A DNA stretch of 64,000 nucleotides from Cantharellus purpuraceus (Eukaryota; Basidiomycota; Agaricomycetes; Cantharellales; Hydnaceae). Position 1 is the first letter of the stretch, and each line of letters starts with the position of its first letter. Both the position numbers and the translations under genes were made by a program. Location: positions 1 through 64,000 of the forward strand of contig JALBUN010000025.1 in assembly GCA_025174535.1 (NCBI GenBank). Reading direction: 5' to 3'. Of this stretch, positions 1-12,596 are shown piece after piece. The notes beneath the pieces are model-generated. The model was not told the DNA's origin. It saw nothing but the letters and a program-made list of their open reading frames with translations, and did not search any database.

Positions 1-2240
1 TCTCATCCAGATTCAGTCGCCAAATCAGAAATGGGACTTACTTTCCATTGACCCTCCACTTGGGATCCTCGACATCCAGGGCCTTCGCACGGTCCTCGCT
101 CAACCCAACGGCGACATCCGCCTTTAACGTACGAAGGGATAGTATGGGGAACAGCCCTGCCAGAGGCCCTACGGATGGTGAGAGCAAGATATTCAGATCA
201 CTGGACTCAAGATTCATGTGGGGTATTATTACAGACCCAAAGCTGTTGAAAATGGTGTTGAAGGCGGCCACTTGACGTCTGCCGTAAGCCTGGTGATCTA
301 TTAGATCATGAAGAAGGGCATCACCACTGGAGGACATACTTGCGATAGCTGATAGTGTAGGTTCAGCACGAAGTTCAAGCCAGAATGGCAATTGTGGAGT
401 ATGCACAACTCACTTAAGATCCCCCTGAATATGTAAGTCAGCTCAAAATTACCTTCGAATGTAAAGGAAATTCCACCTTAAAGATAACCAGTGCACTACC
501 CGCGTCAATTCCGGGGCTTCGGATGCCATGACTGCAAATGGAGATGGTGACGTCCAAAAATTGACCAAAGGGTTCGATGCACCGATCTCTGACTCGGGGT
601 AAACAGAGAGCGAGAAACGGCCAGAGGCTAGATGCTCTTGCTAACGATTTGCAAGGAGCTCTAATTCGGCACGTTGGATAGGAGAAGGCGAATAATCCTC
701 AAAGAAAGAGTCATCGAGTAGTTGGCTAAAGATGGCGCGAAAATCGGCAGGAATAACATCCGAGACGAACCACGGAATGGTCTTGGGACTAATGGCGTAT
801 CAGGAGAGAGAACACGTTTTTGAAAGAGGACATAACTGGAAAACCACTCGAGAAACATAAGGTGTACAAGTGATGAGGAAGTCAGCGAATGAAAGATCTG
901 TGAATAGCTAAATCGTGGCTTTGTAAAAATCTGGGACACGAGACAGGCAGAGAGAGATTCAGGCACCTCAAAACCCGCTTGGTGTCGGTAGCTGTCAACT
1001 AACATGATTCGTAACAAAGCGCACTCTCTCACCATTATCAAGCACGATGTTTACTTTTCCATCCTTGATACTACTCAACTGTTTCCAAGCTGCAGCTGAG
1101 TTGTCTAAAAGGATGGAATCTTGACGCTCTTGCTGTGCCGCTCTTCCGATGGATTGAAGCTTCTGAATATCTTCATGTGTCAAATTTGTCAATAACGAGA
1201 GATCCTGTGAATTCAGTGTCATTCGTTTTAAACGGAGTAGGAAGCTAAGCGAACGGTTGCATTTCCCCTTTAAAATATGATGAAAGAAATTAAAGCGTCA
1301 GGGGAGCCTACTATGTCCATTTAAGACGTACCATAGGCACATTTGCAACATCTCGTAGAACAGAACTTCCAACTTGGTTGTATCTGACACGAGTGTCTGC
1401 TTCTCACTATTGAGCTCCGCGAACGTGTGGGCTAACTCTGTGACCAGAAGTCAACACCAGTGCCAGATACTACTGCAGTACACGCGAAAGATGACGCTTA
1501 CGATAAACGGCGGATGCGCTCGATCTAAACGTTTGCTCTTTCTGGGTTCGAAAGGGATCGTAGCTTCGCCAACAGAAAGTCTGCGAGAAGTATGTGCGGA
1601 TAAGGCGATACCTGAGACAATGGGACTTTTATACGTATAACAAGGGTAAAGGTTCGCTCACAAATAGCACCTGTTGGCATTTTAGTTCCCTGGAAGCTTG
1701 CATATAGGATTGTACATACTCAGCGTATAACCAAGGAGCTCTGAACCACGAATCCTTATCTCCTAGGTGAATAAGGAGCGAGTTGAATATCCTTATGTTA
1801 GGACCACTGTCGTCTGGCAAAATTCTGCTCGACAAGTAGGACAGTTATTGAGTCTGGCGGAAAATCTCTCCTCGCTCACTCTAACTCTCGATCACGGCCC
1901 ATCTCGTATTTCAGTTTGCTCAGAGTTTGAATTATTATCTTTCCCTCCGCAACTTTCTCACGAATACGAGCTTCGTCCACAGCTCCGGAAGCAGGTGCCA
2001 TATTTTCTTGGTAGATGTTGTCAATAATGCTTGTTAGGATTATAGGCCATCTCCTGGTCACTGTCTCGTAACTGTATCACAGTGAAATAATCGTGCAGAA
2101 AACTTTGATATCCCTTCACCTGAAACTAAATTATGGTGTTGGGTTCATCACTAAGAATTAGACAGTGTCACTTTATGTATGACAGACCTGGTCTTGTCTG
2201 TAGGATCATAAGGTGGATACGGAGGCGTGTACTGTGGCAT
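1..2240 (-). CDS. ARMT1/DUF89 family protein (damage-control phosphatase / protein-glutamate methyltransferase family), 3' end outside window
   Basis: The DUF89/ARMT1 family comprises metal-dependent phosphatases that act on damaged or surplus phosphometabolites; the human member was also reported as a carboxyl methyltransferase. I start it at the ATG at 2240 (MPQYTPPYPPYDPTDKT). An intron of about 116 bp (2187 to 2072) joins in phase to SYETVTRRWPIILT and a helix ending in GKIIIQTLSKLKYEM. Further exons carry KDSWFRAPWLYAE (about 1.7 kb), LSLLTNLTHEDIQKLQ (about 1.2 kb) and a family DNAGFE metal motif split by an intron near 1040. Then come KTIPWFVSDVIPADF (about 0.75 kb), GPLAGLFPILSLRTLKADV and DPKWRVNGK near 50-160, which is almost the C-terminus. 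The stop codon lies beyond position 1. Exon order follows the family throughout. The segment after the DNAGFE motif is more diverged than expected. Confidence 0.82.
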
Positions 2241-3602
2241 TCTATACGTAGGAGGGATGATCTACAGCAACTGGTTTGTAACTGGTTCGAACCGGGCGCG
2301 TGTGCCTAAGTTCAGCCGCGCTTCCGGCAGACTGGCTAATCCCAGCGGAAGGGGAATTGACACTGTGACCTGTGACGCGACGTAACCATTACCTCCCTGT
2401 GAACGATATACCTCATAAAGAAATCAACAAATGCATACTTCACCCACCGTTACGAGTCGCGGCTTATGAAGGTGATACTGTCGACGGAGTGGGTGAAATG
2501 TGAGAGATCCAATCTCTTGGTTACTGTCATAGATTAGAGACCGGAGTCGTGACTGAGAATATTAACTTGCTGTCTCCTTGGGGTGTTCCTCTCTTACATG
2601 GTGGGATTGTACTATATCTAATTGGGCCTGCCTTGTTGTCTGTCTGATTTGAAGTGTTCTCGGCACTGGTTTTCAAAATGTATAAAACACTGATTCAGTG
2701 TCCGGTATTCCTGCAGTGCCTATTGACGGGCGCGTCTTCAAAGTTCAAGCACAGGCGTCAAGGCCTCATGGTGTGCACGGCCTCGTTATCTTAGGGTTCG
2801 GCGTCCATGTCTGAACAAGTGAAGGTATGTAGCATTTCAGTACACACCCTATGGCTGATATTCACTGGTGTTGGCTATTAGCACGCGTCTGACTTGCCAG
2901 AGGCCGAATCCCAGAAACACAATCCTGGCGGTCTACCATACCGATCCTGGTTGCATCCCCTGACATTAGGCATACACTTTTCTCCATGCACCTCTGAGCG
3001 AGAGAAGGTCTGTAGCCCTGCGGTACATATCCGATTGCCTATACTCAATCGTGTTGGTCGTTAGGCTGAGACCCAGAAGCATAACCCTGAAGGTTGGTGC
3101 TGATTGTGGCCTCATGACCTGACACTGTTGTTGAATATGTATAGGCACCCATAAACCTCCACCCAAGGATGTCATTACCACCGCCTCCGAGTCTGATCAG
3201 GCAGGAATCAGTAACAGTCCATATGCCTCATACTATCGTTCTGACGCACGCATCTGGTCACTCTATTTAAAAGAAACGGAGGCTGAAGACAAAGAATTGG
3301 TGTTACTATGGCAGAATGGCCTTGACTCTCTTTTGGTATTCGTGGGTGCAATTTTTCATCTGCACAAAGTCCAAGTCTGATGTGCCTTAGGCCGGTCTGT
3401 TGGCTGGAATTCTGGCTGCATTCCTTATCGAAAGCCGAAAGCAATTGTGGTGAAGAAGTTGATGGATGCGGCAACTTGCAGTATCGAAAGAGGAGGCTAT
3501 CGCTTACAAAGAACAGGCACGATTTTACTCTCTTTACTCGTGAAAATTGGGAACCCCTCACGGCAATTCGGATCATTGGTCACTAGCAACAACAGAGGTG
3601 TC
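2241..3602. other. Intergenic region between divergent ARMT1-like and HEAT-repeat genes
   Basis: No gene could be supported here. Short open frames on both strands (for example 2966-3181 and 3208-3576, minus) have no recognisable motif or splice logic. The region must hold the promoters of the two divergently transcribed neighbours. Confidence 0.5.
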
Positions 3603-6600
3603 ATGGCTTCGTCGACAAAGAATGAACAGGATACAATAGCAAAGCTTTGTGCGTTGTTCAGAGACAGGGATGCTGACATCCGTGACGCAGCTTCACTCGG
3701 ACTCACAAAACTGGGGAATTATGGTGTGCCATGGAAACCATGAGCTAAATAAGCAATGGAAACTGAAAGCAATGCCAGGTCAATTTCAAGACGTGATCAA
3801 AAGTGCTGTCCCTCAGATCGTTGAGTTGCTGAAGGACAGTGACTGGGATGTCCGATTGGCTGGTGCAAGTGCATTGGACAAACTAGCTGAGCAACGTATG
3901 TGATTGCGCCCATCATGCTCTTTGATGAAACTAATGTCTATGTCCAGCAATATTCCACGAGGCGATCAATGGTGCTATTCCTCAGATCATCGAGTCGCTC
4001 AAGGACCAGTATGGGCATGGCAGACTCGCTGGTGCAGATGTGATTAGGAAAATGGCTGAGCAACGTACGTGATGCTGTTTGCCATGCTCTTCGACGAGTT
4101 CAATATCCATATCTAGCCCCATTCTATGAAGCCATTAAGGGTGCCATTCCACAGATGATAGAATTGCTCAAGAACAGTAACGTGCATGTCAGTTTGGCCG
4201 CTAAAACAACAATTAATAAACTGGCTGAGCAACGTATGTGATGGTGCTCACCACACTCTTTGACAAGCTTATGTCTATGTCTAGCTGCATTCCACAGCAA
4301 GATCAAGGGTGTCATTCCTCAGATCATTGAGTGGCTCAAGGATAGTGACCCACATGTCCGATCGGCCGGTACAACTGCAATTGGGAAACTAGCTGAGCAA
4401 CGTATGTGACCGTTCTCACATGATCTTTGATGAGCTTAGTTCCGTATCTAGCCGCATTCTATGACACGATCAAGAGTGCCATTCCTCAGGTCATCGAGTT
4501 GCTCAAGGACGATGACGTGTATGTCCGATCAGCTAGCACACGTGCAGTGTGCACGCTAGCTGAGAAGTGTATGTGATGGCGCTCACCGCGCTCTTTGACG
4601 AGCTTATGTCCGTGTCTAGCCGCATTTCATGAGACGATCAAGAGTGCCGTTCCTCAGATCATCGAGTCGCTCGAGGATGAGGACTGGCAAGTCCAATCAG
4701 CTAGTGCAAGTGCACTGGGCAGTCTGGCTGAGAAGTGTATGTGAGGATGCTCACCATGGCTTTTACGAGCTTATGTCCATATCTAGCCGCATTCCACGAG
4801 ACGATCAAGGGTTCTGTTCCTCAGATCATCGAGTTGCTCAACCACAGAGGCTGGAATGTCCAACGAGCCGCTCAAACTGCAATTGGTAAACTGGCTGAGC
4901 AACGTATGTGGTAGTGCTCACCACACTCTTTGACAAGCTTATGTCTGTGTCTAGCCGTATTCCATGAGACGATCAAGGGTGCCTTTCTGCACATCGTCAA
5001 ATTGCTCAAGGACAGTGACTCGTATGTCCGATTGGCGGGTGCAACTGCAATTGGGAAACTAGCTGAGCAACGTATGTGATTGTACTCACCATGGTCTTTG
5101 CGAGCTTATGTCTGTATCTAGCTTTACCCCACGAGACGATCCAGAGTACCATCCCTCAGATCATCGAGTTGCTCAAGGACCAGGACTTGTCAGTCAGATT
5201 GGCTGGTGCACATGTAATTGGGACACTGGCTGAGCAACGTACGTGTTGCCGTTTGCCACGCTCTTCGACAAATCAATATCCATTTCTAGCCGCATTCTGT
5301 GGCAGCATAGAAGATGTCATTCCTCAGATCATTGAGTGGCTCAGGGACAGCAACATGCGTGTCCGATCGACCGGTGCAACTATATTTGGGAAACTAGCTA
5401 AGCAACGTATGTGATGGTGCTCACCATGGTCTTTGACAAGCTTATGTCCGTGTCTAGCCGCGTTCCATGAGACGGTCAAAGGTTCCATTCCTGAGATCAT
5501 TGAGTTGCTCAAGGACAATGACTGGTCTGTCCGATCGGCTAGTGCAAGTACAGTGTGCACACTGGCTGAGAAGTGTATGTGATGATGCTCACCACGCCCT
5601 CTGACGAACTTATGTCTGTGTTTAGCCGCATTCCATGAGGCAATTAAGAGTGCTATTCATCAGGTCATTGAATTATTCAAGGACAGTAACCAGGATGTCC
5701 GGTCCGCTGCTACAAAGGCACTCGGCATTTTCGCCGGCCAAAGTAAAAGATCCTTTTTGTTCCTGGGACTTTCACGTCACTAACAATAATTTTAGTGGAC
5801 ATTTACTCACAGCTCAAGACAGATATGGTCAATTTGCATGCCCAGATTGTCCATGAAAACACTGCTGTCGCGAATGCAGCTGTCATTGTATTAAGATCAA
5901 TTGCTCAACGAAGTGGGCTTTTCCTGTTCGTAAAATCATTGTTTTGTCCTTGCTCATGCACAATGTAGCCGATCCAGTAACTTGGCTGGGACATGGTCTA
6001 TCAGCATTTCTCGCCCAATCCTCCTCTTTATCGGTGGTTCCTAGAAGTTCATCACAATCACACATAGATGCTCGTGGTAAGTTCCCATTGTTAGTATATT
6101 GACCCTCTCACGGTGTTGTGTCGCAAGGGAGTTCATATAGTAATCCAATACTGGCCGCCTGCTTAAATGCCAATGGCAACAACTGCGAACTTCGTTACAA
6201 TGGGATCCAATGCCTCTCCTTATTGGTTTGCTACAGTATGTAATCCACAATTTGACCTCTCATACTGACACATCACATCTGCAGTCCGCAAAATCACAGA
6301 CCTTATTCCCCACTTCTCAACACAGATTATTGCACAGCTCCAATCTCAGCTGTCAGAACTGAGGTACAGTGCCACAGTGGCTATGGGTACATGCGCCAAA
6401 TACAGTTTAGTGACAGTGCTTTTTCTTGGTGACGAGACTGATATTCATATCTAGTCGTATTCTATGAGACGACTAAGGGTTCTGTTCCTCAGATCATCGA
6501 GTTGCTCAAGGACGGCGACCGGCAAGTCCAGCTAGCCGCTCAAACTGCAATTGGTAAACTGGCGGAGCAACGTATGTGATAATGGTCACCGCATTCTATG

Positions 6601-9041
6601 TCGAGCTTATGTCTGTGTCTAGCCGTATTCCGTGAGACTATCAAAGGTGCCTTTCTTCACATCGTCGAATTGCTCAAGGACAGCAACTCGCGTGACCAAT
6701 TGGCTGCAGTAATTGGTAAACTGGCTGAGCAACGTATGTGATGGTGCTCACCACGGTCTTTGACAAGCTTATGTCCGTGTCTAGCCGCGTTCCATGAGAC
6801 GGTCAAAGGTTCCATTCCTCAGATCATTGACTTGCTCAAGGACAATGACTGGTCTGTCCGATTGGCCAGTGCAACTGCAATTGGAAAACTAGCTGAGCAA
6901 CGTATGTCATGGTTCTCACCATGATCCTGATGAGCTTATGTTCGTGTCTAGCCGCATTCCATAAAATGATCAAGAGTGCCATTCCTCAGATCATTGAGTT
7001 GCTCAAGAATAAGTATTGGGACCCCGAATCAACTAATGCAACTACAATTGGAAAACTAGCTGAGCAACGTATGTGATGGCGCTCACCGCGCTCTTTGACG
7101 AGCTTATGTCCGTATCTAGCCGCATTTTACGAGACGATCAAGGGTTCCGTTCCTCAGATCATCGAGTTGCTCAAGGACAGTAGCTTGCATGTCCGATTGG
7201 CCGGTGCAACTACAATTGGAAAACTAGCTGAGCAATGTATGTGATGGTGCTTACCATGGTTTTTGACGAGCTTATGTCTGTTATAGCCTCATTCTATGAC
7301 ACGATCAAGGGCGCCGTTCCTCAGATCATTGACTTGCTCAAGGACCCTGCTGTGCATGTCCGATTGGCCAGTGCAACTGCAATTGGAAAACTAGCTGAGC
7401 AACGTATGTCATGGTTCTCACCATGATCCTGATGAGCTTATGTTCGCGTCTAGCCACATTCCATAAGATGATCAAGAATGCCATTCCTCAGATCATTGAG
7501 TTGCTCAAGGATGGGTATTGGGACACCCGATCAACTAGTGCAGCTACAATTGGAAAACTAGCTGAGCAACGTATGTGATGGTGCTTACCATGATCTTTGA
7601 CGAGCTTATGTCCGTATCTAGCTACATGCCATGAGGCGATCAAGAGTGCCATTCCTCAGATCATCGAGTTGCTCAACGATGAGGACCAGAGCGTCCGATC
7701 AACTAGTGCAAGTGCACTAGGCAGTCTGGTTGGGCAACGTATGTGATTTTTTCACCATAGTCTTTGACGAGCTAATGTCGTATCTAGCTGTATTCCACGA
7801 GACGATCAAGGGTGCCGTTCCTCAGATCATTGACTTGCTCAAGGACCGTGCTGTGCATGTCCGATTGGCCAGTGCAACTGCAATTGGAAAACTAGCTGAG
7901 CAACGTATGTCATGGTTCTCACCATGATCCTGATGAGCTTATGTTCGTGTCTAGCCGCATTCCATAAAATGATCAAGAGTGCCATTCCTCAGATCATTGA
8001 GTTGCCCAAGGATGAGTATTGGGACCCCCAATCAACTAGTGCAACTACAATTGGAAAACTAGCTGAGCAACGTATGTGATGGCGCTCACCGCGCTCTTTG
8101 ACGAGCTTATGTCCGTATCTAGCCGCATTTTCCGAGACGATCAAGGGTTCCGTTCCTCAGATCATCGAGTTGCTCAAGGTCAGTGGCGTGTCTGTCCCAT
8201 TGGCCGGTGCAACTACAATTGGAAAACTAGCTGAGCAATGTATGTGATGGTGCTTACCACGGCTCCTGACGAGCTTATGTCTGTATATAGCCTCATTCTA
8301 TGACACGATCAAGGGCGCCGTTCCTCATATTGTCGAATTGCTCAAGGACCGTGATTCAACTGTCCGGGCGGCTGCTACAAATGCAATTCTCAAACTGGCT
8401 GAACAAAGTCGATGTTTAGACTTGCCTGCAGACCAATTCCTGGATACTCTGCTTTCGTCCTTAACGTCGTTATTTAAGACCGATTCTCCATTCGCCCAGT
8501 CGAGTGCCATGGACTTGCTGGCCGAGCTGCCTGGTGACGGTCGGGTAATTCTCCTCAAATATAGTACCATTGCTGATGTTTTGCATTCAGCACTTGCAGG
8601 CCTTCCTGATAAACTTACCGCCTCAGATCTTCTGACTGTTCTGAAATGCAAAAATAGCACCGTCTCAGCCTCCGCCGCTCGCCTTTTTGGTGTACTTGCC
8701 ACCCAGTCCCACATCAATTCCTCTTTTTGCACGGATCAGTTTTCGGCGGCCATTCTGAACGTCGTTTTTTATGCTTTCGCCAGCCTTGATCATATAGACG
8801 TTGAATTTCAAGCATGTGGAACATCTATCCTCGGTGTTTTGATAGATCATCATAGTATGTTGGCATTTCTGCATCTACTGGTCTGATGAGTTACTTCTTC
8901 CTAGGTATTTTTAGGGATATAATTTCAGAGATTGGTGCTATTCGTGGATTTGTTCAGTCTTTTGCGAAAGATATTTCTCCTCGTCAGCAAGAACAGTTGC
9001 TATATTGCCTGCAGGAATTTGGTATTTTGACGACCTTGTAA
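3603..9041 (+). CDS. HEAT/ARM-repeat protein encoded by 30 exons, 24 of them (or parts) tandem copies of one repeat unit
   Basis: Reading from the ATG at 3603, I can chain 30 exons to the TAA at 9041 in one frame. The sum is 3,960 nt, exactly 1,319 codons plus stop. Exon 1 is 3603-3723. Exons 2-13 (3779 to 5742) are all 117 nt. Four central exons follow (5796-5912, 5969-6076, 6128-6235, 6285-6404). Eleven more repeat exons follow (6455 to 8239; one is 111 nt). A long exon 8291-8854 begins with one more repeat, and the last exon is 8905-9041. Every repeat exon is entered and left in phase 1 and encodes about 39 residues of the type PAFHETIKGAVPQIIELLKD, then VRLAGATAIGKLAEQ, a HEAT/ARM helix pair. 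Such solenoids are protein-interaction scaffolds; the partner is unknown. An in-frame upstream ATG at 3447 is possible. All repeat exons are open, so the gene looks functional. Confidence 0.85.
3779..5742 (+). repeat. Tandem exon-intron array, block 1 (12 copies, period about 168 bp)
   Basis: Twelve consecutive 117-bp exons end at 3895, 4064, 4233, 4401, 4568, 4736, 4903, 5071, 5238, 5406, 5574 and 5742. They are separated by introns of about 51 bp that are themselves alike, most beginning gtatgtgatggtgctcacc and ending near ctag. The duplicated unit is therefore exon plus intron, not just the coding repeat. Confidence 0.9.
6455..8407 (+). repeat. Tandem exon-intron array, block 2 (12 copies)
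   Basis: Eleven full exon-intron units end at 6571, 6733, 6901, 7068, 7236, 7403, 7570, 7738, 7904, 8071 and 8239. A twelfth repeat (8291-8407) is fused to the unique 3' exon. Within the block a super-unit recurs: the stretches around 6785-7240, 7287-7620 and 7788-8240 are closer to each other than to the rest, pointing to multi-unit duplications. The second copy (6623-6733) lacks two codons. Confidence 0.88.
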
Positions 9042-9329
9042 TGTTGCTTACAGCTCTGTATGTGATTATAAGGGTTTAGATGTGTATTTCCGATGGGATC
9101 CGAATAGATCAGATTTATGTTCTTCATATATGCTCATATGATATCAGACCTCGTCCTACTATGTGTCCGATTGATCATAGTGCATACGATACAGTCATTT
9201 ATTCAATATGAGATAGTCTCCTTTTCATTAGAGCCATCTGAGCTCATCAGATATCGACCAACTCAGACGTCGTCCGACCTCATCCCTGTCATTTCTCACT
9301 GGAGCTAAAGCTTTGGTAATAATTGGAAT

Positions 9330-9733
9330 CAAGCTGCGCCCTCAGCTAACACCAGATCCTGCCGCTTCCATAATCATCTTTCAATATAATGCTTCTGCTG
9401 ATATATCACAGAATTCAGAATGTCCCTATAAAGGCTGAATTTTCTCTGTGAACCCCGAAGATCGTTCCTAGGAGCCAGGGGATCGCATCTGAGTTCGGCG
9501 ACCCTCGCGCGTGCGCTCATACAGCCGCTGTTCTCTGTTGGTATAGCTTATGCTAGAGTCACAGTCATCACTGACTTTCTCTACAGTTTGCAATATCACA
9601 TTAGCCTCTTGTACCACGACACCTCACTTAGTGTGTTCCCCCATATCTGACGTGCCACGCATACTGAATCAGACTTCAATTCATAGATGCACATGCTATT
9701 GTCAACATAGTGGCAAAGAATTTAACTATAGAC
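9330..9733. repeat. Diverged direct repeat, copy 1
   Basis: This copy matches 10040-10492 in order and orientation with small indels. Shared landmarks are gccctcagctaacacc, gatcgcatctg, ctgttctctgttggtatagc, tttctctacagtttg and the stretch around gacgtgcc. It has no coding potential that I can support. It is probably a decayed non-autonomous mobile element or a local duplication. Confidence 0.7.
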
Positions 9734-10039
9734 AAACGCCATAGTAGATGCGGCTCAGGCCCGATAATGCAGTCTTTCGTTTCTCGTTCCAGCTATCCTG
9801 ACAGACATTCGAGCCGGGGAGTGGTTAGGGGGACAGAGTCAATCCCTCAATCCACTCACCGAACGAACTTTGGATTGTCGTGGCGTCACTCTTGTCACTC
9901 TTTACGGCTTTGTCTCATCTTGCCTCGCCTGTCGAGCAAGCACCGATAATTATGCTTGTCCGAATACAGCTGCTAGCTGTGCTTTCAAAGGGGAGGTGGA
10001 ATGCTGATGAGGAAGGTACGGAGGCAGAGTTGATCTGAA

Positions 10040-10492
10040 CCACGCTATGCCCTCAGCTAGCACCATTTCCTGCTCCTTCCATGAATCGTCTTTCAAATTT
10101 GCAATGCCATCCTGATATATCACGTGCTTCAGAATGCAATATAGCGGCTAAATTTGTCACAACACGAACAGGATCGCATCTGCGCTCGGCAACCCTCGCG
10201 CGGGCGCTCATACGGTCATTGTTCTCTGTTGGTATAGCTGATGCTAGACTCACAGACTCCACAGGCTTTCTCTACAGTTTGTCATATCACTTCGTCCTCT
10301 TGATTATTTACTCGAACGGAGGGGAATAGGTGTATTGTACTCTGTTTAGGGTACAAACGGATGAAAGATTAGGCGTTCTACATAGCTTCCACGACGCCTC
10401 ACTTGCTATGTTTCCCCATATATGACGTGCCCCGTATACTGAATGCGCATGCTGTTGGCAACATAGTCCCAAAGACCCTAGCTACAGACAAT
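10040..10492. repeat. Diverged direct repeat, copy 2
   Basis: This is the partner of 9330-9733. It carries an extra segment of about 60 bp near 10310-10380 (around gaggggaataggtgtattg) that is absent from copy 1. No terminal inverted repeats or target-site duplications were obvious. Confidence 0.7.
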
Positions 10493-10888
10493 GAAATAGC
10501 TCAATTTGGGCAACATCAGTCAATAAATTGTGCCCAAATCTGCTGATTTACCCTGCTACCAGTAAGAAGGTCTTGTTTTCAGGTCTTTGACCTAATAGCT
10601 GAGATGAGGTGGTGCAGACAATTCCAATGTGATGCTTCCATAGGATGAAGTTACTGTGCCACATGCGCCTGGCCTTCTAACGAAACATCACTGGCCATGA
10701 GGTCCAACTATTTTCAGCCTCATGGCTGTACCTCTAGCTATTTTATTTTGTTGATACCAAGATGTTACATACACAAATAGCACTCTTGGATTTCAGTATA
10801 TATATGAGCCCCTTGTAGTGTTCAACCCATCACATACTGGCATAGTCTAGTCCACTTGATATCTCCCTTTACATATCTTTCCATAGAC

Positions 10889-12596
10889 ATGGGATCTCAG
10901 ACAGAACAGGCGGCAATTCAAGCAGCGCCAGATACGTGCGTCACTGGTTACTATATGGGCAGTCATTTTTGAGTTCATTGGTATCAACAGTATGGCTGTC
11001 AATTACACCTTCATAGCTGCGCTCGGTAAGCCCAACACTTGTGCGCGCAACCTAGCTAACAGCTTTCCGCTTGAAACAGCTCTCCTTTCCTATGACACCT
11101 TTCTGACAATCTCATATGAGATTCAATATAATTGGAATAAAAATTTTAAATTGGGGACAGCCCTGTATTTTCTGGCGCGATACCCTATGCTACTCGCTAG
11201 AAATATTTGTGGCATTTTCCAATTTCACATCACAACAGGTCTGTTCCTGTTGACGACTTGCGTTCATGCACATAGATGACACCTGATGTAGTAAGTTCAA
11301 GGGCAATTATTGTAAAGCAGAAATTCATACAAATTAGAACATGTGATGGGTTTGTTCACTTTATGGATGTTATTTTCGTCCTCCCATTCGTCGGTATTCA
11401 AGGTGATATGAGTTTTCTTTGCAGCAATGGATCATTGATGACACTAATTATGCAGGGCTTCTGCTAGCGCGGGCACATGCAGTTAGCGATCGCAAGAGGG
11501 CGGTATTGGGAGTCCTCGGAGTTCTCGGAGGTTGCGCCATCACATCGGAGCTGGTATGTGTATGTAGATATCTGCACTGTGGACATGCGTGACGATACCC
11601 ATCATAGATAGGCGCAATCTTGGATGGATGTGACGTCAGCAGTGCACAAGTCCACACTATCATCATGTGAGTGTAGCATAGTCTGAAATGAACTGCGCTC
11701 AATAATTGACCAGACGTAAGACACGTGAAAGTGATATTTATTTAGTTGATTCCCTGCTTTTAGTCAATGATGTGAACTCGATCGCGGGCATATTGTTTGA
11801 CACAGTAGTGGTTGCTGTGACGCTCGCCGGCACACTTGGGACCTGGAAAGTCTACAAACGATCAGCATGGAACAAGCTATCTCTGACACATTTACTGGCC
11901 CGGCAAAGTAAGCCATGGTCCTCGTTACAGTAGAATTCTCACGGACAGACATGAATATCAGGTCTGATGAGATTCGGGTATTTCATCCCCTATCACTGTC
12001 AACAAATCCAGAATTGATTATTTTCAGATTTATGTTGACTCTCAGTCTTGCTAACACGATCTTGATCTTGGTATGTCAATATATTAATCTCTATGCCATC
12101 GTTAATCGGATGCACTAGACCTTGAGAGTAGGCACATATCCATATCTGCTGCTGTGCCACTCCAACTTTTGCTTTAGCCTATACTTTCATCTGTCCTTGC
12201 ACTTGTTCTGAACAGGTGAGTCGGAATACGGATTTTCAGACGTCTACTGCTAAAAATATACAGCTTATCGACAATTATCATCTGCCGGTTCCACCTCGAC
12301 CTCCAAAGGAGAAATGCGCACCCCAACAGCACCACCTCCCGGGGAATCCCTACCATCTCCCTTGGTAGTTTCCATGCAGCCACCCAAGCATTCCATGCAG
12401 CCACCCAAGCATTCACGATGCCGTGATGGTAGAGTTTGGTGATCCCCTCGTCGATGACGGTGTTGAGACAGAAGCCTCGCGGGACGCAGTCGCGTCCACA
12501 GACTCGGATACGCCGGCAGAGACAACAGAAAATGATATTGAGTTTGAAGAAACTCAGTTCCGGTCACAGGCAGCTGAAATTACTGTGGAGGTGTAG
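10889..12596 (+). CDS. DUF6533-type seven-helix membrane protein
   Basis: The start MGSQTEQAAIQAAPDT (10889-10935) splices in phase to 10991-11025 (MAVNYTFIAAL) and then 11080 onward (ALLSYDTFLTISYEIQYNW, then ALYFLARYPMLLARN). This is the N-terminal DUF6533 signature of basidiomycete membrane proteins. Further hydrophobic exons follow: IDDTNYAGLLLARAHAVSD to CAITSEL (about 11425-11551), NDVNSIAGILFDTVVVAVTL (about 11760-11905) and LTLSLANTILIL (about 12035-12070). A polar acidic tail ends at TAG 12594-12596. These proteins are expanded in Agaricomycetes and their function is unknown. The exon joins between 11280 and 11425 and after 12260 are uncertain. The tail also holds a 21-bp direct duplication at about 12370-12412, so the 3' model is approximate. 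Confidence 0.65.

Noticed and set aside
2270..2320. tRNA-like T-arm (ggttcgaacc)
   Set aside because: No matching acceptor stem, D-arm or anticodon arm can be laid out around it; the palindrome alone is not a tRNA.
3779..8407. Regular 168-bp periodicity suggesting a CRISPR or satellite array
   Set aside because: The organism is a eukaryote and every unit contains an open, phase-matched exon encoding a HEAT repeat with its own intron.
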